From Erwinia sp. SLM-02 (GTDB lineage: Bacteria > Pseudomonadota > Gammaproteobacteria > Enterobacterales > Enterobacteriaceae): a DNA stretch of 64,000 nucleotides. The notes under the pieces are model-generated. The model worked only from the letters and a program-made list of their open reading frames with translations. It searched no databases and was not told where the DNA came from. The stretch lies in NCBI RefSeq assembly GCF_037450285.1, contig NZ_JAQISN010000004.1, forward strand, positions 310,001 through 374,000, written 5' to 3'. The translations under genes were made by a program, and so were the position numbers. Below, one piece after another: positions 8,542-15,478 of the stretch. Every line of letters starts with the position of its first letter. The first letter of the stretch is position 1.

Positions 8542-9447
8542 TTATGGCTGGCGTTTGCCGCTGACCGAGGACGGAGGGCGGCCATAAAAGCGCTGAAAGG
8601 CCGCGCTGAAGCTGGACAGGTGCTGATAACCCACCTTCCACGCCACGGTGGACACGTGCAGGCCGCTTTCCAGCAATTCCCATGCATGATCCATGCGGAT
8701 CGCCGTCAGCATGCGGTACGGTGTGGTATTAAACAGCGCGCGAAACCCCTGCTTTAGCGCAAATTCATTGGTCCCTACCTGCATGCAGAGCCAGCCTGCG
8801 GTCAGCGGTTGGTCGTAGTGCTGCTGGATTAATTCCCGCGCTTTAAGCAGCTTATCCTGAGCCGTTCCGCTCAGCGCCCGTGGAGTGCTGCGCTGCGATG
8901 AGAGCAGCCTGGCCTGTTCAGCCAGCAGCGTCAGCGTGGCGATCTGGAGTTCAAGGGCGCTGGCCGTTTGACCGTGTAGCGAAGCCAGCCGCTCCGCCAG
9001 CCGTTGGATCCCCGGGGTGTGCTGCCCGGAGAAGAGAGAATGTACCCGGTGGTCATCCTTACGATCGTCGAGAAGCCCGGTCAGCGCGTACTGCTCCATC
9101 AGGGGTTCATCAACGATCAGCCGCAGCTGGCGTACCTGCTGCCCCGCGGGTAAAAAACGTTCGCCCCGGGCGTGGGAAAACAGCGCCACCGTACTGTGCC
9201 CGGCGCGCAGGGGGTACTGGCTGCCGTCGCTGGCGCAGGTCACGCTGTTGCCCTCAAGCGCGATGGCGATAGTCAGGCTGCGAACGTCCCGCTCAATGAT
9301 GCTGTGTTCACGTAAGTCACGCTGCGGATGATAATGGCAGTATGCCAGCGTCAGGCCGTCATCCAGCTGCAGGCGATCGACAAATCCCCCGCAGAAATCC
9401 TGTGGCATCGGCTGCCTTTGCCAGTTAAAACGCTGCGCTGAATTCAT
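8542..9447 (-). CDS. AraC/XylS-family regulator, PchR-like
   Basis: This 301-residue protein has a variable N-terminal sensing domain (about 1-195) and a C-terminal AraC DNA-binding domain with two helix-turn-helix units. The second contains VGYQHLSSFSAAFQRFYGRPPSSV, the conserved AraC signature. The N-terminal ARGERFLPAGQQVRQLRLIV stretch resembles the PchR/AlcR branch, whose members sense siderophores; that placement is by eye only. It is divergent from an MFS gene across 184 bp holding a Fur-like site and direct repeats. It is therefore more likely to control that transporter, perhaps in response to iron, than to control the surrounding inositol genes. Confidence 0.75.
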   Translation of the reverse strand: MNSAQRFNWQRQPMPQDFCGGFVDRLQLDDGLTLAYCHYHPQRDLREHSIIERDVRSLTIAIALEGNSVTCASDGSQYPLRAGHSTVALFSHARGERFLPAGQQVRQLRLIVDEPLMEQYALTGLLDDRKDDHRVHSLFSGQHTPGIQRLAERLASLHGQTASALELQIATLTLLAEQARLLSSQRSTPRALSGTAQDKLLKARELIQQHYDQPLTAGWLCMQVGTNEFALKQGFRALFNTTPYRMLTAIRMDHAWELLESGLHVSTVAWKVGYQHLSSFSAAFQRFYGRPPSSVSGKRQP

Positions 9448-9483
9448 TGTGCCCCCTGCCTTTCACATCACGTCGGCTCCGCA

Positions 9484-9512
9484 ATGCCTAAACAAAGCTC
9501 CGTTATGCCTAA
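9484..9512. repeat. Direct repeat ATGCCTAA, candidate AraC-type operator
   Basis: ATGCCTAA occurs at 9484-9491 and again at 9505-9512, spaced 21 bp start to start, which is two helical turns on the same DNA face. AraC/XylS regulators typically bind such direct repeats. The pair lies just upstream of the likely MFS promoter. Confidence 0.45.
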
Positions 9513-9515
9513 GAA

Positions 9516-9550
9516 GCGAATGATACACAATCTCATTAAAAACTTATAGT
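9516..9550 (+). promoter_or_regulatory. Fur-like box overlapping the MFS promoter
   Basis: Bases 9516-9534 match the 19-bp E. coli Fur consensus at 13 of 19 positions, counted by eye. The site covers a weak -35 (GATACA, 9522-9527), placed 17 bp before a good -10 (TATAGT, 9545-9550). Fur bound there would block the promoter, so iron repression of the MFS gene, and perhaps of the AraC gene, is predicted. Confidence 0.5.
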
Positions 9551-9631
9551 GACCCACGGCTTCGCGCGGCCCGATTAACCGATGACTAACGCAGATGAGG
9601 TGATGGTAACGATCACCCTACGGAGTAAGAC

Positions 9632-10846
9632 ATGAACGAAGTATCCGGTAGTAATACCCGAACGGCCGCCGCCACGCAGGCCCGTTCCGGGCAGCTCTGG
9701 CCGCTGTGGCTGGGGTTTATTCTGGTTTCACTGAATATGCGGCTGATTTTTACCACGGTGGGCCCGCTGCTGGCGGAGTTCCATCTCAGCTTCAGCTCCA
9801 CGCTGATGGTGACGACGCTGCCGCTGGTATTGCTCAGCGTCTTCTCGATTACCGGCGTGAAGCTGCGCCAGCGGTTTGGTGAAGAGCGCGCGCTATTTCT
9901 TGCGCTGGCGCTGCTTTGCCTGGGCTGTGCGGTACGGGGCATGGGGGAGATGATGCTGCTGGTGGGAACGGCGATAGGCAGTATCGGCATTGCGATTATG
10001 AATGTGATTATGCCCGCCCTGGCGCGTAAGCGTTTTCAGCCCCGGCAGATGGGGTCGGTAATGGGGATCTATGCCCTCATGCTGGGCGTGGGGGCGGTGA
10101 TTGGCGCCAGCGGCGCTTTTCCTCTCTACCTCGCTTTGGGGGCGAATGAACCGGCGGCTTATCAGTCGCTGGCGCTGTGGGCGCTTCCGGCGCTGCTGGC
10201 AATGCTGATCTGGCTGCCGCAGCTGCGCTATGCCGCCGCCGCAGGCCTGGCCCCCGGCGCTCAGGCCGGTGAACGGGTTAATCTCTATCGGCAGCCGGTG
10301 GCCTGGTCGGTGACGCTGTTTTTCGGCCTGCAGGTACTGAATCTCTACGTCTTTCTGGCCTGGATGCCGACGATATTTATCAGCCGCGGCTCCACGCCTG
10401 AAGCGGCAGCGCTGCTGTTTTCGGCCTCGCAGTTCAGCCTGATGATCGGCGGTTTTCTGGTGCCGTTTTTTGCCGCCCGGGCGGCCGATCAGCGCGGATT
10501 TATGGTTCTCACCATTCTGCTGTGCCTGTTCGGGACGCTGGGGATCCTGTATGCCCCGGCGAATACGGCGCTTGTCTGGGTGCTGCTGCTGGGGTTCGGG
10601 CAGGGGGCCGGGCCGGGGCTGGGTACCTATCTGTTTGTGGTGCGCAGCGCCAGCGGGGAGAGCGCGGCACGGCTGTCGGCCATGGCGCAGAGCGCAGGCT
10701 ATCTGATTGCCGGGCTGGGCCCGCTGCTGGTGGGCTATCTGTGGACGTTTTCCGGCAGCTGGGATCTGCCGCTGCTGCTGGTGGCCGGGCTGCTGGTGGT
10801 GGAACTGCTGGTTTGCCTGCCTGCCGGGAAGAATCAGCGGATTTGA
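9632..10846 (+). CDS. MFS transporter, CynX/NimT family
   Basis: This 404-residue, 12-helix membrane protein has the CynX/NimT layout: LGFILVSLNMRLIFTTVGPLL in helix 1, GSIGIAIMNVIMPALARKRF in the first half, and a second half starting near residue 225. E. coli NimT, paired with the AraC-type regulator NimR, exports 2-nitroimidazole, and CynX imports cyanate, so substrate cannot be inferred from family. The start at 9632 has CGGAG nine bases upstream. It is not a sugar-porter-type inositol transporter and should not be counted as part of the iol pathway. The Fur-like site suggests a link with iron, possibly siderophore or chelate transport. Confidence 0.8.
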   Translation: MNEVSGSNTRTAAATQARSGQLWPLWLGFILVSLNMRLIFTTVGPLLAEFHLSFSSTLMVTTLPLVLLSVFSITGVKLRQRFGEERALFLALALLCLGCAVRGMGEMMLLVGTAIGSIGIAIMNVIMPALARKRFQPRQMGSVMGIYALMLGVGAVIGASGAFPLYLALGANEPAAYQSLALWALPALLAMLIWLPQLRYAAAAGLAPGAQAGERVNLYRQPVAWSVTLFFGLQVLNLYVFLAWMPTIFISRGSTPEAAALLFSASQFSLMIGGFLVPFFAARAADQRGFMVLTILLCLFGTLGILYAPANTALVWVLLLGFGQGAGPGLGTYLFVVRSASGESAARLSAMAQSAGYLIAGLGPLLVGYLWTFSGSWDLPLLLVAGLLVVELLVCLPAGKNQRI

Positions 10847-10850
10847 CGGG

Positions 10851-10882
10851 CAACCGGCGCAGCAGGGAGCGAGCGCCGGTTG
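10851..10882. terminator. Hairpin between convergent MFS gene and iolR
   Basis: CAACCGGCGC (10851-10860) pairs perfectly with GCGCCGGTTG (10873-10882). The T tract is short on both sides, so termination strength is uncertain. Confidence 0.5.
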
Positions 10883-10890
10883 TTTGCCGC

Positions 10891-11727
10891 TTAGTTGGCG
10901 TTATTCAGCGCCAGCGACACCGCCAGGGTCTGTGCCAGGCACAGGGAAGCTACCTGCGAGCGGAAACCGTCAACCTGCGCTTCACGCACCACGAAGCAGA
11001 CGTCGCTGAAGGCGGCCAGCGGGCTGACCTGGCTGTCGGTAATGGCGATCTGATGGGCTCCGCGTTTAGCGCCCAGCTCGACCAGCTCGACCGCTTCACG
11101 CGCGTAAGGCGAGTAGCTGATGGCAATCACCACGTCTTTCGGGTTTACCATGCTCAGCTGTTCGGCGAACATGCCGCCCAGGCCGTCGATCAGAAACGCG
11201 CGGCGCTCCAGATGGCGCAGGGCATAGGTCAGGTAGGAGGCCACGCTGAACGAGCGACGCAGACCAATCACGTAGATGTTATCGGCCTCATCGAGCATTT
11301 TCACCGCTTTTTCCAGCTGCTCAGGATTAATCTGCATCGCCAGCTGCTGCAGCGCCTGCGAATTCACCATGGTGAACACATTGAGGATTTCCGCCGGGTT
11401 TTCCGGGGCGGTTGGCGTTTCATCGGTGGCGGTCTGGCGGAACAAACGTGCACGTTCGGTATAGTTGACCGTTTCTTCCATCAGGTGCTGACGAAACACC
11501 TGCTTCATTTCGTTAAACCCGCTGAAGCCAAACGCGTTTGAGAAGCGAATTAAGGTAGACGGCGGTACGTCTGCCTGCTGCGCAATGGAGGCGACGGTGT
11601 CGAAGGCGATACTGTTACTGTTATCCAGAATATAGCGAGCCACCTGCTTGAGGCGTTTGCTTAAGGTGTCATAACGGCGACGGATGTCGTCCTGTAGCAG
11701 TGAAAGCTGTGTTGGATTGTTGGTCAT
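10891..11727 (-). CDS. iolR: RpiR-family repressor of inositol genes
   Basis: This 278-residue regulator has an N-terminal HTH_6 domain (about 10-85, with FDTVASIAQQADVPPSTLIRFSNAFGFSGFNEMKQVFR) and a C-terminal SIS sugar-phosphate-binding domain (about 125-265, with NIYVIGLRRSFSVASYL and DVVIAISYSPYAREAVEL). This is the enterobacterial type of IolR, as in Salmonella, not the DeoR-type IolR of Bacillus. It is transcribed alone, and its own upstream region carries ATTTCAC (11791-11797) and ATTTCAT (11822-11828), so autoregulation is likely. The inducer is expected to be an inositol-derived intermediate. Confidence 0.85.
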   Translation of the reverse strand: MTNNPTQLSLLQDDIRRRYDTLSKRLKQVARYILDNSNSIAFDTVASIAQQADVPPSTLIRFSNAFGFSGFNEMKQVFRQHLMEETVNYTERARLFRQTATDETPTAPENPAEILNVFTMVNSQALQQLAMQINPEQLEKAVKMLDEADNIYVIGLRRSFSVASYLTYALRHLERRAFLIDGLGGMFAEQLSMVNPKDVVIAISYSPYAREAVELVELGAKRGAHQIAITDSQVSPLAAFSDVCFVVREAQVDGFRSQVASLCLAQTLAVSLALNNAN

Positions 11728-12838
11728 TAAGCGGCTCGCTAATCTTCAAATGTTGTTCTTCTGAACGCCATTCTACCAGATGAACAAAAAATTTCACTTG
11801 ATGAAGAAAGCAGCGGCGTCTATTTCATCAGGGTTGGGAATTGGTTCACAAAATTGCAACTTTTAACCCACTTCTGTGGGGGGGCGGATGAGTTATGCCA
11901 TTTTTATAGCAAAACGAATGATTCAGGCGTGATTGAGGTCAAAACTGGTATTGATTAGCCCCATAGTAAAACCTATGCAGTTCACTACAAGTTACCGAAT
12001 CTTTCATTCATCTAAACCAGGGGCTCTGCAGGTTTTTTTCACCGAATATGCAGACGAGATCGCACTAAAATAGCGATTTATCAGATTGAAAATATATGAT
12101 CTCGATGAGTGCTATAACATGCATGTCAAATTATGACCCTCAAAATTAATAGTTAAAGTATTTAGCCGGGGCGGTGATGTTGATTATTGTACTAAGATGT
12201 GTGAATTTTTTTAAAAGAAAATTTCATACAGATATAATCTCTTGAGTGTTTTGCAGTTATAAAATTAGAGTGATAATTTATTTTTCCCGTTAAGAATAGA
12301 ATGAAAAATCGTGATTGCACAATCTTCGTTTTGATAAAATGAAATCTCTATTTCCTGAGGGGGAAATAGAGACTTGATGGTTACTTTAAGCAGCAGAGGT
12401 CGAAGTAACAGGGCGAGAATCGTTTGGTTTTGTTACCATGCTTTACAGAGGCGTCAGCGCATGAACCTTAGCATCATTTGAAAGATAAACATGGTAAATG
12501 GTTGATCTTATTAGTAGCGGATATTTTTTCGATATTTTTGACTACATTTTTTATGTTAACAACCATTTAATCTTTAGAAGTTATTTGCGTGCTACACTAA
12601 AAGAACAGGTTGTCGAAATTCAAGGAGGTGTGAACTAATTGTTTATACTGAAAAGTTATAATGATAATATTTAATTATCAGCATTCTATTTTGAAAAAAA
12701 TAACACAAAACGGCATATTATAATTGCTACTTCGGTTGAGATTCATCAGGAGCAAGCAAAATGGTTAAATAGATAAGGTTAACCCAACATAGTTCAGGTA
12801 ATCATGTCATCATAATCAACACAAAAAATGGAGAGTAT
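11728..12838. other. 1.1-kb AT-rich non-coding stretch before the fimbrial genes
   Basis: No open frame of useful length was found on either strand, and I recognise no gene remnant. The first 110 bp hold the iolR promoter and half-sites. From about 11.9 kb the base composition turns sharply AT-rich, unlike the GC-rich iol genes. It contains a CCCAC/GTGGG hairpin (11867-11880), a perfect 11-bp hairpin at 12345-12372, and an inverted pair TAAATGGTTG (12495-12504) / CAACCATTTA (12560-12569). Its length and composition suggest a long regulatory leader, a decayed gene, or both. Confidence 0.5.
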
Positions 12839-13327
12839 ATGTTCATATGGAGGATCCCTGCAGCAGTGTTGCTAATTGGTGCTTGTCTGCACTGCTATGC
12901 GATTGATAAAGGCGCGACTATGGTTCAATTTAGTGGTCAGGTTGTGGATCAGAACCCTTGTAAAATTAACAATGACGAACAAGTTTTAGTACCATTTGGT
13001 AATATTTTACAAAAAAATGCAGATGGTAAACAAATTCAAAAAAAGCTGAACATTAATGTAAAATGTACAGGCGTGAATAATGATGCATTAAAAATGCAAA
13101 TCGTCGGTACAACATCTTTTTCTGATAATGTGCTTGAAACCGATATGGATGACTTAGGTATTGTATTTTATCAGAATGGAAGTCCCGTCAAATTGCATAC
13201 ATGGTTTGATTTACCTCAACCTGCAGAGAGTTTGCTGTTGACTGCATCTCCGATAATTCAGAATGGAAAAAGTATGGGTGGTGGTGAATTTAAGGCTACG
13301 GCTACGCTACTGGTCAATATTCAATAG
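12839..13327 (+). CDS. Fimbrial subunit of the chaperone-usher type
   Basis: This 162-residue protein is a probable minor pilin. It has a signal peptide (to about residue 21, hydrophobic AVLLIGACLHCYA), then MVQFSGQVVDQNPCKINND with the first Cys and INVKCTG with the second; this Cys pair about 30 residues apart forms the disulfide of type 1-like pilins. It ends in alternating residues (FKATATLLVNIQ), a typical last beta strand. The ATG at 12839 follows GGAGAG. The gene is AT-rich, in contrast with its surroundings. No major pilin or usher is nearby. It could be a tip or adaptor subunit used by a fimbrial system elsewhere. Confidence 0.72.
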   Translation: MFIWRIPAAVLLIGACLHCYAIDKGATMVQFSGQVVDQNPCKINNDEQVLVPFGNILQKNADGKQIQKKLNINVKCTGVNNDALKMQIVGTTSFSDNVLETDMDDLGIVFYQNGSPVKLHTWFDLPQPAESLLLTASPIIQNGKSMGGGEFKATATLLVNIQ

Positions 13328-13431
13328 AACAGGTGTTGAAATAGTCGACATGTTTTTTATAAACAGATAGCAATACGTCGATCGAAAACTGCTTATAATT
13401 AATTTAATCAGTAAATGTAAATGAGTATATT

Positions 13432-14175
13432 ATGTTTTTAACAGTAAGATGCATTTTAATTTTTTTTGTTTTTACATTTTCGCTTGTGACGAATGCGGCC
13501 ATTTCTCTGCAACAATCGCGCGTCGTTTTTAATGGTGATAAATCATCATACAGCCTGTTAGTCATTAATCAGAATAATCACGCCCCTTACCTTGCTCAGG
13601 GTTGGATAGAAGATGAAAAGGGTAATCGTGAACAGGGACCACTGCTGGTACTTCCTCCTATTCAACGTATCGAGCCTGGAGAAAGCTCGCAGGTTAAAAT
13701 TCAGGCATTGCCTGCAGTAAAATTGTTGCGGCAGGACAGAGAAACGTTATTTTATCTAAACTTGCGAGAAATCCCCCCCAAAATTTCAGAGGGAAACACC
13801 CTGCAAATCGCACTGCAAAATCGCATCAAGGTCTTTTACAGGCCGGTAGCACTGAAAAACCACGAACTTGCCTCCCCCTGGCACTCTAAGCTGATGTTAA
13901 CAAAGCGGGATACTCACTGGCAGATAACCAACCCCAGTGAGTATTACATCACGCTGGTTGATGCTCAGGTCAGTCAGAATGGTGCTCATATTGCGAAATT
14001 CACGCCATTTATGCTGGCTCCCGGAGCCAGCGAAATGTTGCCGGGTAATATAAATGATTACGGCAAGGCACCGGTATTTACCTACCTGAATGATTATGGT
14101 GGTCGCCCTGAAATTACTTTTAATTGTGGTTCGGAACATTGTAACGTTATCAATAATAAGATTCCGCGTGGCTGA
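13432..14175 (+). CDS. Periplasmic fimbrial chaperone, PapD family
   Basis: This 247-residue two-domain immunoglobulin-like chaperone follows a signal peptide ending near TNAA (about residue 22). The first domain begins ISLQQSRVVFNGDKSSYSLLV. It contains RDRETLFYLNLREIPP, the PapD-family signature with conserved Leu-Arg-Glu-Ile-Pro, followed by a LQIALQNRIKVFYRP strand with the Arg/Lys that anchors the pilin carboxylate. Such proteins fold pilins by donor-strand complementation and hand them to an outer-membrane usher, which is missing here. It lies 104 bp after the subunit gene and 52 bp before the adhesin-like gene. Confidence 0.88.
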   Translation: MFLTVRCILIFFVFTFSLVTNAAISLQQSRVVFNGDKSSYSLLVINQNNHAPYLAQGWIEDEKGNREQGPLLVLPPIQRIEPGESSQVKIQALPAVKLLRQDRETLFYLNLREIPPKISEGNTLQIALQNRIKVFYRPVALKNHELASPWHSKLMLTKRDTHWQITNPSEYYITLVDAQVSQNGAHIAKFTPFMLAPGASEMLPGNINDYGKAPVFTYLNDYGGRPEITFNCGSEHCNVINNKIPRG

Positions 14176-14193
14176 TACTGTAAAAATATTTTA

Positions 14194-14199
14194 TTGACA
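14194..14199 (+). promoter_or_regulatory. Possible -35 box before the adhesin-like gene
   Basis: A perfect TTGACA lies 29 bp before ATG 14228, in AT-rich sequence, with only poor -10 candidates at 15-18 bp. If it were used, transcription would start at about 14229 and translation would have to begin at the second ATG (14237). Confidence 0.25.
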
Positions 14200-14227
14200 A
14201 CCTTTATCTTAAATTAATAAATAAACT

Positions 14228-15277
14228 ATGGCAATCATGAATATAATTAAATCGTCTTGCAATAACAGATTTTCGGGAAAGTTATTTACTCTTCTTATGT
14301 TGGCCAGTTCAACGGTGTGCGCTGTCCCCTCCCGCCCGGCGGGAATGCCGAATGGCGGATGTTGGGCGGATCCAATGAATGATTTGTCCGTTGTGTTAAC
14401 TCTTGATTCATTTTCTTCTAATAAGGAGGGTGAAAGAGCAAGTAGCTCGTTTGTCACAATGCCAGAATACTACCCGGGGTGGTGTTATAGCGAATCAGGA
14501 GCTAATAGTGCATCTTGGTTTACAGGGACGTTGAGTATAAATACACCGGGAAAGACAGCGGGATACTATAAACTTTCCGATGATGTTGATTTCCGCATAT
14601 CCGTTTTTTTTCAAGGCGCCGGGGTAATATTGCCACCATTTTATGATAAGGATTTTGGGGCCAACATGGGACCTACGGGTAATGGTGTTACCGCGTTGCA
14701 GCTGGCTGCTGTTGGCAACCGCGGGTCGATTGATTTCAAACTCCGCCGAACGTTGATTGGCGGTGCATTTTTTATTCCTGGCGGAACCGAGTTGTTCAGG
14801 CTGTATCGTTACGTCATCCCGGGAAACAACCGGCCGACAATTCCTGTATATCGTCTTATTACTCAACAAGTCGTAGTCCCTGTTCCTGTAGAGTGCCGTA
14901 TTAATAACGGGAAAACGATCGATGTTAACTTTAAACTGATCCAAAGCTCTGCGTTAACGACGTCGGCCCTTTCATCCTCTTATCAGGAAAAACGTCAGCT
15001 TGATTACAAATGCAATACCGGTCTGACACAGGATATTAATGTTACTCTTGTCGCTGATAGCGCACCTTTCGGTGAAGCCATTAAAACCTCAAATCCAGAC
15101 ATTGGAGTTGTCATGCTATATAACGATAGAGCCGTAAAACCGGATAACAGCTTCAGGACTAAGATAGTGAATGGCGCGGGCAGCGACAATGTCACCTTTG
15201 CCGTGATCGGAAGCGGTAATAAACCTGCCGCCGGAAACTTTACCGGTTCGGCTGTACTTATCATTTCAAGTTTATAG
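14228..15277 (+). CDS. Two-domain fimbrial adhesin-like protein
   Basis: This 349-residue secreted protein (346 if the second ATG at 14237 is used) has a signal peptide ending near TVCA. The N-terminal part of roughly 190 residues contains Cys in NGGCWADP and GWCYSE and has no family I can name. The C-terminal part begins VPVECRINNGKTIDVNF and has a second Cys (LDYKCNTG) and a final strand (NFTGSAVLIISSL), which is the pilin-domain pattern. An unknown receptor-binding half followed by a pilin half is the architecture of tip adhesins such as FimH or MrpH. Coming after a pilin and a chaperone, a tip adhesin is the best guess; binding specificity is unknown. Confidence 0.62.
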   Translation: MAIMNIIKSSCNNRFSGKLFTLLMLASSTVCAVPSRPAGMPNGGCWADPMNDLSVVLTLDSFSSNKEGERASSSFVTMPEYYPGWCYSESGANSASWFTGTLSINTPGKTAGYYKLSDDVDFRISVFFQGAGVILPPFYDKDFGANMGPTGNGVTALQLAAVGNRGSIDFKLRRTLIGGAFFIPGGTELFRLYRYVIPGNNRPTIPVYRLITQQVVVPVPVECRINNGKTIDVNFKLIQSSALTTSALSSSYQEKRQLDYKCNTGLTQDINVTLVADSAPFGEAIKTSNPDIGVVMLYNDRAVKPDNSFRTKIVNGAGSDNVTFAVIGSGNKPAAGNFTGSAVLIISSL

Positions 15278-15283
15278 TTGACT

Positions 15284-15308
15284 GGTGGATGAAAATTCCA
15301 CCTTTTGT
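15284..15308 (+). terminator. Terminator after the adhesin-like gene
   Basis: GGTGGA (15284-15289) pairs with TCCACC (15297-15302), followed by TTTTGTCTT. The remaining 170 bp up to the end of iolC contain no gene that I can support. Confidence 0.55.
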
Positions 15309-15478
15309 CTTCCTGGCTACTTTAACGATTGAATTCCATGGTGGGCGTAATGATGGTCGGCCGACGCTGGCTGCTTTTCAGCACAGAGTGGGAGGTGGTG
15401 GGGGAAAAAACTGCCCCCGTAGGATACCAGAATGTGTTTCAGCATCCCCCGGGAACAGCTTTAGCGTTTCACTGTTGC

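Noticed and set aside
9632..10846. The MFS gene as an inositol importer
   Set aside because: It has the CynX/NimT layout and lacks sugar-porter motifs; its promoter shows a Fur-like site rather than the iol half-sites.
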